DNA from: Mesorhizobium sp. CU3
GTDB lineage: Bacteria > Pseudomonadota > Alphaproteobacteria > Rhizobiales > Rhizobiaceae
Assembly (NCBI RefSeq): GCF_006442965.1
Contig: NZ_VFWX01000001.1
Coordinates: forward strand, 496,001 to 560,000
Length of the DNA stretch: 64,000 nucleotides
Direction: 5' to 3'
A program made the position numbers and the translations under genes. The notes under the pieces are model-generated. The model worked only from the letters and a program-made list of their open reading frames with translations, searched no databases and was not told the origin of the DNA. Positions 1 through 8,638 of the stretch are shown here, piece after piece (within the stretch, counting starts at the first letter, position 1; every line of letters starts with the position of its first letter).

Positions 1-1078
1 AGGCGCCGTCGTTGACGAACCCCTCGAAGTTCATGGTCTGGGTCAGCGTCACGAACATGCCGCCATCCATGCCGGCCGGCGTGCAATTCATCGAATGGTA
101 GCCCCAGGGCTGGGTGCCCTCGAAGTCCATGATGATTTTGCCGTCGGACGTGATCTGCATCTCGATCGGCATGTTGTAGAGCCAGTCGGGATCGCCGAGC
201 GGCTGGTAGCCTGGCTTGCCGGCGGTGACATGGCCATAGAACGTATGGCCGCGATAGATGCCGGGCACGGTGAGTTGGCGCGCTCGTGCAAGTTGGGCGC
301 GGCGGCCTTCCTCGATGAACTCCTTCGACACCTGCATCCAATAGTCGAGGCCGATCTCGTCGATCAGCGCCTTGACGCTCTCGCGCATGTCGATGCACGA
401 CGCCACCTTGGCCTTTTCGTCGAGGACCCAGTAGATCGGCATCCGGAGATTGCGCTCGCAGCGGATGACATAGTCGCGGCGCAGCTCGTCGTTCTGGCCG
501 ACCTTTTCGGCGCAGACGAACAGGCCCTCGGTGAACCGCTCCTGGGCAAGAGCCACGTCGCCGCCGGGAGTAATGCCGCCGGCCTCGAGCTCGTGGCAGA
601 CAGCGCCGGCCCAGCCGACCAGCTTGCCGGAGTGGAAGATCGGCATGACGTCCATCACGTCGGGCACCTGCACCGTGCCGATGAAGGCGTCGTTGTTGGC
701 GAAGATGTCACCGTCGTTGATCTGTGGATTCTCCTCGTAGCCGTTGCGGATCATCCATTTGATGAAGCGGCTCATCGTGTGCACATGCACCATGATGCCG
801 TTGGAAAGCGCGATCGCATCGCCTTCCGGCGTGTAGATGGCGACGACCATTTCGCCGACCTCGCGCACGCCTGGCGAGGCCGAGATACGGCGGGCCATTT
901 CGCGCGCCGAGACGCAATAGGCGCGCAGCTTGGTGTGCAGCGTCTCGAATTTCAGCGGGTCCTGGTTGCGCAGCGAAAGTTCCGTGATGCCGTCATAGCA
1001 GCCGGTCCCTTCCATCAGCCGCTCGGATTCGATCAGCCTTTCGCGGATGCGCAGCGCAGAGGCGGGTTTGTCCAGCAT
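1..1078 (-). CDS. Acetone carboxylase-type alpha subunit (hydantoinase B family), partial
   Basis: This gene runs off the left edge, so only the N-terminal 359 or so residues are visible. The ATG at 1078 lies 14 bases after the beta-subunit stop, so the two are co-transcribed. The translation opens MLDKPASALRIRERL and contains a stretch reading SNGIMVHVHTMSRFIKWMI and later a segment ending NDGA, which align by memory with the alpha subunit (AcxB type) of acetone carboxylase. That family carboxylates acetone to acetoacetate with ATP in an alpha-beta-gamma complex in the cytoplasm. The related acetophenone carboxylase or 5-oxoprolinase/N-methylhydantoinase B subunits are alternatives that the visible part cannot exclude. 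The gamma subunit would be expected beyond the window edge. Confidence 0.75.
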   Translation of the reverse strand, partial: MLDKPASALRIRERLIESERLMEGTGCYDGITELSLRNQDPLKFETLHTKLRAYCVSAREMARRISASPGVREVGEMVVAIYTPEGDAIALSNGIMVHVHTMSRFIKWMIRNGYEENPQINDGDIFANNDAFIGTVQVPDVMDVMPIFHSGKLVGWAGAVCHELEAGGITPGGDVALAQERFTEGLFVCAEKVGQNDELRRDYVIRCERNLRMPIYWVLDEKAKVASCIDMRESVKALIDEIGLDYWMQVSKEFIEEGRRAQLARARQLTVPGIYRGHTFYGHVTAGKPGYQPLGDPDWLYNMPIEMQITSDGKIIMDFEGTQPWGYHSMNCTPAGMDGGMFVTLTQTMNFEGFVNDGA

Positions 1079-1092
1079 GGCGTTCGCCCTTC

Positions 1093-3234
1093 TCAAGCGT
1101 GGGTGTAGTGCAGCAGCGTCCATTCATCGACATGGACACGGTCTTGCGGGTGGACGACGAGCGTGGTGGCGGGATGTTCGATGATGGCCGGACCGGTCAC
1201 CTCGTGGCCGGGCTGCAAAAGGTCCATCTCGTAGAGATCGGCCTTATGCCAGCGCCCGCCGATATAGGCCTCGCGCACACCCTTGTGGGCGGATGCCGGA
1301 TCGGACTTGCCCATGGGACGCTTGACCAGTATCGGCTTCACCTTGTCGGCGGTGGCGATGACGCCGAGCTCGGTGATCGAATAGCCGGCCTCGCCATAGC
1401 GCGAGACGCGATGGTTGACCTTGGCGTAGACCGCTTCGAACTCGGCGATCACCTTGCGCATGTCGTCGGCGGAATTGACGGCCGACAGTGGCGCCATCAC
1501 CTCGACGTCCTCGAGCTGGCCCGTATAGCGCATCATCAGGAACGGCACGGTCTTGATCTTGTCGCGGGCATGGCCGTCGGCGATCATCTCGTCGACCGCA
1601 GCCCTGGTGAGATCGTCCCAGACATTGGTGACCTTCCTCCCGAAGGCGGCCAGCTCGTCGTCGCTGGCGCGTGCGCCGATGTCGTGCTGCGTCGACACGG
1701 AATGGCGGCGCATGAAATCGGCGGTGGTGCAGCCGAAGGCCGAGAAGGCGGCGGCGAACTGGAAGGTGATGATGTCCTTGAAGCCGATGCCGCGCGAGCA
1801 GCCAGCGAGGTGAAGCGGCCCAGAGCCGCCATAGGAAAGCAGCGTGAATTCCGATGGATGGATGCCCTGGCCTGAGATGACGCGGCGCAGCGCGTTGTTG
1901 GCGTCGGCTTCCAGCATCTCGATCATGCCTTCGGCTGCTTCCTCGACGCCGACGCCGAGCACGCGGGCGCATTTTTCCTCGAAAGCCTGCCGCGCTTTCT
2001 CGACCTGAAGCACGACCTTGCCACCGAGGAAGTAATGCGGGTTCAAACGGCCGAGGATGGCGTCGCAGTCGGCGATGGTCGGCTCGGTGCCGCCCTTGGC
2101 GAAGCAGATCGGGCCGGGGTCGGATCCGGCGCTTTCCGGTCCAAGCGAGACCTTTTTCGTCAGCGGGTCGACCTTGAGGATCATGCCGGCGCCGGCGCCG
2201 ATCGTGTCGAGATGCAGCGTCGGCACGTTGAGCTTGAAGCGATCCATCAGCGGCTCGTTCTCGATCCGCGTCTGGCCGCGGGTGATGACGCCCATGTCGA
2301 AGGAGGTGCCGCCCATATCCGAGCAGATCAGCGAGTCGTTGCCGATCAGCTTGCCGACATAGGCAGCGCCCAGGATGCCGCCGATCGGTCCGGAGATCAT
2401 GGTCTCATGCAGGCGCGGATGATTGATCGAGGTCAGGCCGCCGAAGGAGAGCAGCGTCTGCACGCCGTATTTGAAGCCGTATTTCTTCGAGACGTCTTCG
2501 ATGCCCTTCAACTGCTTGCGGCCGCGCGAGGTGGCGTAGGCCTCGATCAACACCGAGTTCAGCCGCGACTGCTCGCGGATGACCGGGCGTACCTCGTGAC
2601 TGGTGTAGACGAGGATGTCGGCGCCGGCGGCCGCGATCTCCTCGCGGCAGATCTCGGCGATGCGCTTCTCATGCGCCGGATTGACGTGCGAGAAGACGGT
2701 CATGATGCAGATCGCCTCGACCTTGTCGGCGATCAGCTTCTTTGCCGCCGCATGCACTTCGTGCTCGTAGAGCGGCAGGATGATGTCGCCGAACTGGTCG
2801 ATGCGCTCGGTGACGCCATGGGTGCGGCGGCGCGGCACCAGCGGATCGGGATGATGGTGGGTCACCGCATGCAGGCGGTCGGCATAGGAGTAATCCGCCC
2901 ACGCCTGCAGGCCGCGGCCCATCAGGATCATGTCCTCAAGGCCCTTGGTGGTGATCAGCCCGAGCTTGCGGCCGGTGCGCGACAACAGCGTGTTGAGCAT
3001 GCCGGTGCCGGAATAGAGCACGACGTTAACGCCGGAGAAGAGATCCTGCAGCGAGATGCCCCAGGCCTCCGCCGCATCCTCGGCCGAGGCGAGGAAGCCC
3101 TCGGCCTCGTTCTTCGGCGTGGTCGCCGACTTGCCGATCTTGAAGTGACCGTCCTGATCGACAAGGATCGTATCGGTCATGGTGCCGCCGGCGTCGATGC
3201 CGATGACGATTGGGTTGGTCGTGATCTGGTCCAC
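1093..3234 (-). CDS. Acetone carboxylase-type beta subunit (hydantoinase A family)
   Basis: The product has 713 residues, the usual length of acetone carboxylase beta subunits (AcxA type). The ASKHA nucleotide-binding fold is seen in GIDAGGTMTD at residues 12-21 and a second phosphate-binding motif, SDMGGTSFDMG, near residue 300. In the acetone carboxylase complex this subunit uses ATP to activate acetone and bicarbonate. The start is GTG at 3234, preceded by AAGGG ten bases away; no better start lies nearby. It is the first gene of an operon with the alpha subunit and is divergent from a LuxR-type regulator. A hydantoinase or 5-oxoprolinase role cannot be excluded, but the pairing and subunit lengths favour a ketone carboxylase. 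Confidence 0.75.
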   Translation of the reverse strand: MDQITTNPIVIGIDAGGTMTDTILVDQDGHFKIGKSATTPKNEAEGFLASAEDAAEAWGISLQDLFSGVNVVLYSGTGMLNTLLSRTGRKLGLITTKGLEDMILMGRGLQAWADYSYADRLHAVTHHHPDPLVPRRRTHGVTERIDQFGDIILPLYEHEVHAAAKKLIADKVEAICIMTVFSHVNPAHEKRIAEICREEIAAAGADILVYTSHEVRPVIREQSRLNSVLIEAYATSRGRKQLKGIEDVSKKYGFKYGVQTLLSFGGLTSINHPRLHETMISGPIGGILGAAYVGKLIGNDSLICSDMGGTSFDMGVITRGQTRIENEPLMDRFKLNVPTLHLDTIGAGAGMILKVDPLTKKVSLGPESAGSDPGPICFAKGGTEPTIADCDAILGRLNPHYFLGGKVVLQVEKARQAFEEKCARVLGVGVEEAAEGMIEMLEADANNALRRVISGQGIHPSEFTLLSYGGSGPLHLAGCSRGIGFKDIITFQFAAAFSAFGCTTADFMRRHSVSTQHDIGARASDDELAAFGRKVTNVWDDLTRAAVDEMIADGHARDKIKTVPFLMMRYTGQLEDVEVMAPLSAVNSADDMRKVIAEFEAVYAKVNHRVSRYGEAGYSITELGVIATADKVKPILVKRPMGKSDPASAHKGVREAYIGGRWHKADLYEMDLLQPGHEVTGPAIIEHPATTLVVHPQDRVHVDEWTLLHYTHA

Positions 3235-3274
3235 TGGTCGCTTTCCCTTGCCGAGAATGACCGCAGGCTAGATT

Positions 3275-3292
3275 CGATCGCGCCGATCGCGC
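3275..3292. promoter_or_regulatory. Tandem 9-bp repeat in the divergent carboxylase/LuxR promoter region
   Basis: CGATCGCGC occurs twice head to tail between the divergent starts at 3234 and 3351. It is a possible regulator-binding site by position only. No -24/-12 sigma-54 promoter could be recognised on the carboxylase side. Confidence 0.3.
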
Positions 3293-3350
3293 CATATGCC
3301 TAAAGACACAATGACGCTTGGGCCGGGTTCGCCGAGAAAAGGGTATGCGC

Positions 3351-4124
3351 ATGGGCAACATCTGGGCGCCGCTGGCCAGAGCGATCGCGGCCACCGGCAC
3401 CGACCGGCATGTCGACTGCCTGATCGACCTGATCGGGGCCGACATCGCGCATGACCTTGTGACGGTGACGCGCTATTCGGCGACCAGGACGCCGGAATTC
3501 GTCAAGCACCGGCGCTTCTCCGACGCGATGGTGCGGCGCTATCTCGACGATTACTACGTCTTCGATCCGTTCTATGCCTCGTGGCGCAGCCGGCGCCGGC
3601 TCGGCATCATGCCGCTCAAGAGCCTTGCCAACGAAGAGGCCAGGCGCGGCCAATACATAGCCGGCTTCCTGGCGCAGTCGGAGATTTGCGACGAGGTCGG
3701 CATCATGCTCGCCGATGGCGGCGACTGGTGCCTCGGCATCTTCCTCGACCGCTCGACCAGCGCCTTCAAGGACAGCGAAATCGCACTGCTGGAGGAGCGT
3801 CTGCCGGTATTCGAGGCGCTGCATGCGCTGGACATCAAGGCGCGTGGCTCAGACTTCTCCCGCACCTCGGCGCCGAGCGGCCCCGGTGCCACGCCGCAGC
3901 AGAAACCAAAGATACCGGAGAGCCTCTGGCCGGAGCTGTCGCTCCGCGAACGCGAGTTGGTGCAGTTGGTCCTGGCCGGGCATCCGACCGCCAATATCGC
4001 GGAGCGCCTCGGCATCACGGTCGGCACGGTGAAGAACCATCGCCGCCGCATCTACGAAAAGCTCGACATCACCACCGAGCGCGAGCTTTTCCTGCAGTTC
4101 TTCCAGCATAGGATCGACGTCTAG
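3351..4124 (+). CDS. LuxR-type helix-turn-helix transcriptional regulator
   Basis: This is a 257-residue regulator. The last 60 or so residues (LSLRERELVQLVLAGH, then GTVKNHRRRIYEKL) form a typical LuxR/FixJ DNA-binding domain. The N-terminal 180 residues resemble a small-molecule sensor (GAF-like) region rather than a receiver domain, since no phospho-acceptor Asp cluster is visible. The start was placed at ATG 3351 because AAGGG sits seven bases upstream; an ATG at 3345 is too close to that site. It is transcribed away from the carboxylase operon and is the obvious candidate regulator for it. Known acetone carboxylase operons often use a sigma-54 activator instead. The ligand is unknown. 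Confidence 0.8.
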   Translation: MGNIWAPLARAIAATGTDRHVDCLIDLIGADIAHDLVTVTRYSATRTPEFVKHRRFSDAMVRRYLDDYYVFDPFYASWRSRRRLGIMPLKSLANEEARRGQYIAGFLAQSEICDEVGIMLADGGDWCLGIFLDRSTSAFKDSEIALLEERLPVFEALHALDIKARGSDFSRTSAPSGPGATPQQKPKIPESLWPELSLRERELVQLVLAGHPTANIAERLGITVGTVKNHRRRIYEKLDITTERELFLQFFQHRIDV

Positions 4125-4266
4125 CGCTTCAGCACTATCTAGGCGATCGATGATCGCAGGAATTTGGGCGGGAGCGCAGGTCGATGTTGCTGCGCTACTT
4201 GACCAAGCCGGCGATGGGTAAAAAGATCGACTGGGGAATGCCATACGGACGGCGGAAAGCTGGCTG

Positions 4267-4917
4267 ATGCAGCGTGGGGTGTTGACCGACTATGTCTTGA
4301 AACTGCGGGACCGCGGCTATGTCTGCCTGCCGCTTCGTGCCGGCGGAAAGCATCTCGACCTCGCGGCCATGGCGTATGATCCGTTGCATTGGCGGACGCT
4401 GCGCAAGGATCTGAAGGAACTGGCCTTCACTTCGATCGCCTTCCATCTGTCGCAGAAACCGCCCGGCAGCGAGGAGATCGCCCGATGGTTTCGCGGCTTC
4501 TCCGGCAATGTCGGCATATTGGGAGGATACGCCAACCTGCTGGTGCTGGATTTCGACGACGCCGCCGGCTATCGCAATTGGCTGGACGGTCACAAGGAGA
4601 TCGCGAGCCGCACGCCGATGGCGAGATCGCCCGTCGGGTTCCATGTCTATCTGAGAAGCCGCGAGCCGACGGTCTCGTCCAGCCTGCATTTCGGCATGCG
4701 ACGGGTTGGCCATGCCAAAGCGCTGGGCGGCTACATCGTCGCCAGTCCGTCGTTGCTGAAGGACGGCTCCTGCTACAGCTGGATCGACGGCCAGTCGCCG
4801 CTCGACGTCGAGCCGCAGGCCGTCGACAGCCTGGCCAGCCTGTCGCTCAGTCCGGTGTCGCCGTTCAAGCATTTCTACGACCGTTTGCTGAGGCGCGGTT
4901 TCTTCGAACGGCAATGA
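4267..4917 (+). CDS. Stand-alone bifunctional primase/polymerase (prim-pol) N-terminal domain protein
   Basis: The 216-residue product matches the archaeo-eukaryotic primase-like prim-pol domain in its motif order: LVLDFDD with acidic D95 and D97, then SPVGFHVYL with H126, then LGGYIVASPS at 153-162. In classical members these are the metal-binding DxD, the s-x-H motif and the GGY/PPS strand. The acidic residue usually found about five positions before GGY is His149 here, so polymerase chemistry may be altered. No helicase or zinc domain follows. Its stop overlaps the start of a glycosyltransferase gene by ATGA, so the two are translationally coupled. No replication gene is nearby. Function is unknown; nucleotide binding in a glycan pathway is one possibility. 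Confidence 0.7.
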   Translation: MQRGVLTDYVLKLRDRGYVCLPLRAGGKHLDLAAMAYDPLHWRTLRKDLKELAFTSIAFHLSQKPPGSEEIARWFRGFSGNVGILGGYANLLVLDFDDAAGYRNWLDGHKEIASRTPMARSPVGFHVYLRSREPTVSSSLHFGMRRVGHAKALGGYIVASPSLLKDGSCYSWIDGQSPLDVEPQAVDSLASLSLSPVSPFKHFYDRLLRRGFFERQ

Positions 4918-7013
4918 GCGCGCGAATGGCCGCGGACATCAGCGTCGTCATTCCGGCGAAAAACGCGGCGGCAACGATCGAAGCCGCGCTTGGCAGCCTT
5001 GTTCCCGACAAAGCGCTGATCCTGGAAATCCTGGTGATCGACGATGGATCGGACGACCGGACGGCGGCGGTCGCAACCAGTTGCGCGCAGCGTCATGGAC
5101 TGCCGGTGGACGTTCTCAGCGTTCGTCTCGGCAGCGCCGGGGCCGCGCGCAATGCCGGTATCGCGCAGGCCAAGGGCGCGTTCATTTTCTTCCTCGACGC
5201 CGACGACGCGGTGATGCCCGGAAGCCTGTCGCTGCTGCATGCCGCGCTGACAGGCCGGGCTGGCGCCGGCATCGCGACCGGCGCCAGCATCAGGCGTACC
5301 GAGGGTCGGCCGGACAAGCTCAAGACGCCGCATGGCTATGGACCGGACAAGCGCCGGAACGCGTCGCGCTATCTTCGCAACGAACTTTGGCCGATCGCCA
5401 TGGGGAGCGCGCTGGTGGCCAAATGGGCGACCGCCGATGTCCGCTTCCCGGAGGCGATCGGGCTCGACGAGGATACCTGCTACTGGACCGCGCTGCTGGC
5501 GCGCGCCGACGTGGTCGCGATCGATGCGCCGGTCCTGCTCTACAATCATGACGAGGAGAGGATGACCCGGCGGTTCGTAGCGGCGCCACGCGAAACCTTC
5601 GTCGCCGTCGCAAAAGAGCTGGGACGCCTGACGGCAGCCGGCGTCGACCGGGATGCGCTGCAATGGCGCAAGGCGTGGGTCGCGCAACGCATTGCGCGCC
5701 AGTTGATCAAGCACCGGATGTTCAAGGACGCCGCCGGCATGATGCGCGCCGTGCTGGCGCATCGCGAACTGGGGCGCGGCTGGAAAGCGCTCCAATACCG
5801 GGGCCGGATCCTGTTGGGGCGGCTGAGCCGAAACCAGGTCAAGGCACCGGGCCGCAAGAGGCGCACATTGATCGTCAGCTTCGATCCGGCGTTTCCAGCT
5901 GTCTCGGGCGCCGACCTCAGGACCTTCGGCAATGCCTCGGCCGCCGCAACCTTCGGGCCTGTCCGCCTGGCGTCCATAAGGGCCGCTGAGGACATAGCCC
6001 CGCCCTCGGGTATTCGAACGGTCTCGCTTACAGATCAGGCGGACACCAAGTCGCACTCGGTTGGCTGGCGCAGGATAAACGGCGAAAACCGTATCCCACG
6101 CGTTGCACTGACGCGTCTCAAGCGCCTGGCCCGGGAGTTCCGTCCCGATACGATCGTCGTCGAGAGCATCTGGCTGTTCAAGCTGCTGCGACCGTTGCGG
6201 CGCCTGACAGAACAGCTCATCCTCGACATGCACAACATCGAATCCAGCGTTGCCGAGCAAGGTCCAGCCGGCCCTGGACAGTTGGTGCCCTCTGATATCC
6301 GGAAGCTGGAACAAAGGGCCGCGACAATCGTCGATCGCATCTGGGTCTGTTCGCATCTCGACCGCGAACGGCTGGCGGCTTTTGTCGGGCGACCGATGCC
6401 GATCGATGTCGTGCCGAACGGCATTCCGCGCGCCGCCAGCATGGCCGCGGAACTGCCCGCCGCGCCTGCTACCGCCAACGGCTTCCCAACCATCATCTAT
6501 GTCGGGCATCTCGGCTACGGACCAAACGTGGAGGCGGCGGAAAAATTGGCGAACGTCATCCTGCCGCGCATCCGGCGCGCGCTGCCCAGCGCAAAACTGC
6601 AGCTTGCCGGCCGTTCGCCAAGTCCGCGCAGCCGGGCGCTGGCCACGCTGCATGGGATCGAGCTGATCGACAGCCCCGAGGATATCGGCCCGCTGCTCTC
6701 GGCGGCGCATCTGACCATCGTCCCGCTCGCCATGGGCGGCGGCACGCGCATCAAGATCCTCGAAGCGATGGCCTGGGGTGTTCCCGTGGTCGCCACACCG
6801 CTCGCGGTCGAGGGACTCGATCTGGCGAATGGCGAGGACGTGCTGCTCTCCTCCAGCGATGAAGGCCTTGCCGACCTGGCGGTCGAGCTCTGTTCCAATC
6901 CCGCCCGCATGGCCCGACTGCGCGCCGGCGCGCACCAGACCGCATGGTCTCGTTTCGGACCTCAGGCAACCCGCGAGGCGGTGAGCCGGGGGCTGGACAA
7001 CACCGGGCAATGA
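4914..7013 (+). CDS. Two-domain glycosyltransferase (GT2 + GT4 fusion)
   Basis: The product has 699 residues. Residues 8-230 form a GT2 (GT-A fold) domain: ISVVIPAKNA at the N-terminus, VIDDGSDDRT at 41-50, and a metal-binding DADD at 95-98. From about residue 330 a GT-B fold of GT4 type follows, with GYGPNVEA in the mid region and GGGTRIKILEAMAWG near residue 607, the usual donor-binding E-x7-E region. The two domains would add two different sugars in sequence to a surface polysaccharide. The ATG at 4914 overlaps the stop of the prim-pol gene. A cytoplasmic or membrane-associated location is expected; no transmembrane segment is evident. Donor and acceptor sugars are unknown. Confidence 0.85.
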   Translation: MSARMAADISVVIPAKNAAATIEAALGSLVPDKALILEILVIDDGSDDRTAAVATSCAQRHGLPVDVLSVRLGSAGAARNAGIAQAKGAFIFFLDADDAVMPGSLSLLHAALTGRAGAGIATGASIRRTEGRPDKLKTPHGYGPDKRRNASRYLRNELWPIAMGSALVAKWATADVRFPEAIGLDEDTCYWTALLARADVVAIDAPVLLYNHDEERMTRRFVAAPRETFVAVAKELGRLTAAGVDRDALQWRKAWVAQRIARQLIKHRMFKDAAGMMRAVLAHRELGRGWKALQYRGRILLGRLSRNQVKAPGRKRRTLIVSFDPAFPAVSGADLRTFGNASAAATFGPVRLASIRAAEDIAPPSGIRTVSLTDQADTKSHSVGWRRINGENRIPRVALTRLKRLAREFRPDTIVVESIWLFKLLRPLRRLTEQLILDMHNIESSVAEQGPAGPGQLVPSDIRKLEQRAATIVDRIWVCSHLDRERLAAFVGRPMPIDVVPNGIPRAASMAAELPAAPATANGFPTIIYVGHLGYGPNVEAAEKLANVILPRIRRALPSAKLQLAGRSPSPRSRALATLHGIELIDSPEDIGPLLSAAHLTIVPLAMGGGTRIKILEAMAWGVPVVATPLAVEGLDLANGEDVLLSSSDEGLADLAVELCSNPARMARLRAGAHQTAWSRFGPQATREAVSRGLDNTGQ

Positions 7014-7050
7014 CAGCCACCGTGCCGACCGATCGAATGACGAGCCGCCG

Positions 7051-8616
7051 ATGATCCCAAAAATCCTGCACCAGACATGGAAGACGGACGCGATCCCGGC
7101 GCGCTTCCAGGCCTATGCCGAGAGCTGGAAGCGCCACAATCCGGACTGGACGGTGATGTTCTGGAACGACCGGACGCTGCTCGAATTCGTTGCCGCTCAT
7201 TATCCCGACTTCCTGCCGGTTTTTTGCAGCTATCCGTCCGGCGTGCTGCGCGCCGACGCCGGCCGCTATCTGCTGCTGCACCATTTCGGCGGCGTCTATG
7301 CCGATATCGACTGCGAATGCACGGCGTCGTTCGACGCAATTCTTGACGAGACGCGGATCGTGTTCTGCAAGGAGCCGGACACGCATGCCCGCGTGCAGGG
7401 CGATTTTCGCGGGCTGCCCTATCTCCTGTTCAACGGAACGATGGTTAGTCCGTCCGGGCACCCGTTCTGGCCGCACCTTATGTCGTTTCTGCCAGGCCTG
7501 GTGCATGCGAAGCAGGCAATCGATGCGACCGGACCTTGTGTGCTCACCTCCGCGCAGCTCTCCTACCCTGACCAAGCGGCTTTCGCGATCCATCCGGCGG
7601 ATTTGTTCTCGCCCATCGATTCCGACGGCAGGCCGGCCGGCGGCAACGGACTGACGCTGTCTATCCATCATTGGGCCGGGACGTGGTGGACGCCGGAAAA
7701 GCCGCCGCGCCTGCGGCACAGGCTGCGCAAGCTGTTCTACCAGGCCCGGCACCGCGTGACGCGCGGAGCGGTGCTCGATGAAAGGGCCGCCAGGCAAAGC
7801 GTGAGCCCATCGGCGGTCAGCGCACCGCCCCCGACGGGACGCAACCTTGCCATACTGGCGCCGCTGCGCGATGCCGAGCAGCATATCGAGCCCTTCCTCG
7901 CGGCCGTGGGCCGGCTCGACTATCCACGGGACCAGATCAAGCTCGTCTTTTGCGAGGGCGACAGCTCGGACGGCAGTTGGGAGCGGTTGCAGGCTGCAAC
8001 GGCGACCATCCGCGCGGCTTACCGCGGGGTCGTTCTGCTGCGCAAAGAGCTCGGCACCAAACTTGAGCACGCCAAACGGGCCAACCGGCGCCTGCAGCGG
8101 ACAAGGCGCGGCGGCATCGCCAAGGTGCGTAACCATCTCATCGATCACGGCCTGGCTGAAGACGACGACTGGGCTCTCTGGATCGACATCGACGTCTGGC
8201 GCTTCCCGGCCGATGTCGTGAAGCGTTTGATCGACACGGGGGAGCGCATCGTCACGCCGCATTGCGTGAAGGTTCCGGGCGGCGACAGTTTCGATCTCAA
8301 CAGCTTTGTCACGGTGCGGCACGCCAGGGATTTCCACTACTATCGCCATCTGCGCCAGGGCCTCCATCAACCGCCCAGGCTCGCGCAAGGCCGGCTGCAT
8401 CTGAGCGATGTCCGCCACCTCGAGCGCATCGGCCTCGACGGCGTCGGCGGGACGATGCTTCTCGTCGATGCGGCGCTGCATCGCGGCGGCCTGCGTTTTC
8501 CGGAACTGCCCTATCGCGACCTGATCGAGACGGAGGGTTTCGGCGCCCTGGCCAATGATCTCGGGATCAGGCCGATCGGGCTGCCGCGGCTGGAGATAGA
8601 GCACGTGCCCTGGTGA
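7051..8616 (+). CDS. Two-domain glycosyltransferase (GT32 Och1-like + GT62 Anp1-like fusion)
   Basis: The product has 521 residues. Residues 1-215 carry GT32 features: IPKILHQTWK at the N-terminus, SGVLRADAGRYLLLHHFGG and the DXD site YADIDCE with D85 and D87. From about residue 263 a second catalytic region begins with NLAILAPLRDAEQHIEPF and contains FCEGDSSDGSW, ALWIDIDVWRFP (D379 and D381) and a C-terminal PYRDLIETEGFGALA, the pattern of Anp1/Van1/Mnn9-type GT62 enzymes. GT32 and GT62 are best known from yeast mannan synthesis. Here both are in one polypeptide, 37 bases downstream of the GT2-GT4 gene, in the same orientation. Sugar specificity is inferred at most; mannose is a guess from family. 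Confidence 0.8.
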   Translation: MIPKILHQTWKTDAIPARFQAYAESWKRHNPDWTVMFWNDRTLLEFVAAHYPDFLPVFCSYPSGVLRADAGRYLLLHHFGGVYADIDCECTASFDAILDETRIVFCKEPDTHARVQGDFRGLPYLLFNGTMVSPSGHPFWPHLMSFLPGLVHAKQAIDATGPCVLTSAQLSYPDQAAFAIHPADLFSPIDSDGRPAGGNGLTLSIHHWAGTWWTPEKPPRLRHRLRKLFYQARHRVTRGAVLDERAARQSVSPSAVSAPPPTGRNLAILAPLRDAEQHIEPFLAAVGRLDYPRDQIKLVFCEGDSSDGSWERLQAATATIRAAYRGVVLLRKELGTKLEHAKRANRRLQRTRRGGIAKVRNHLIDHGLAEDDDWALWIDIDVWRFPADVVKRLIDTGERIVTPHCVKVPGGDSFDLNSFVTVRHARDFHYYRHLRQGLHQPPRLAQGRLHLSDVRHLERIGLDGVGGTMLLVDAALHRGGLRFPELPYRDLIETEGFGALANDLGIRPIGLPRLEIEHVPW

Positions 8617-8638
8617 TTTGCGTGGCTGGCGCGAGCAA

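Noticed and set aside
95..1108. Long open frame opposite the carboxylase alpha subunit
   Set aside because: It mirrors a real gene on the other strand, a common effect of high GC content. Its translation has no family features and is rich in residues expected from antisense codons.
4389..4913. N-terminal extension of the GT2-GT4 protein
   Set aside because: The extension is out of frame over the prim-pol gene and has no GT features. The ATGA start at 4914 gives a normal GT2 N-terminus.
4875..7010. A 711-codon open frame opposite the GT2-GT4 gene
   Set aside because: The sense strand has clear glycosyltransferase motifs and an ATGA-coupled start. The antisense product lacks recognisable domains.
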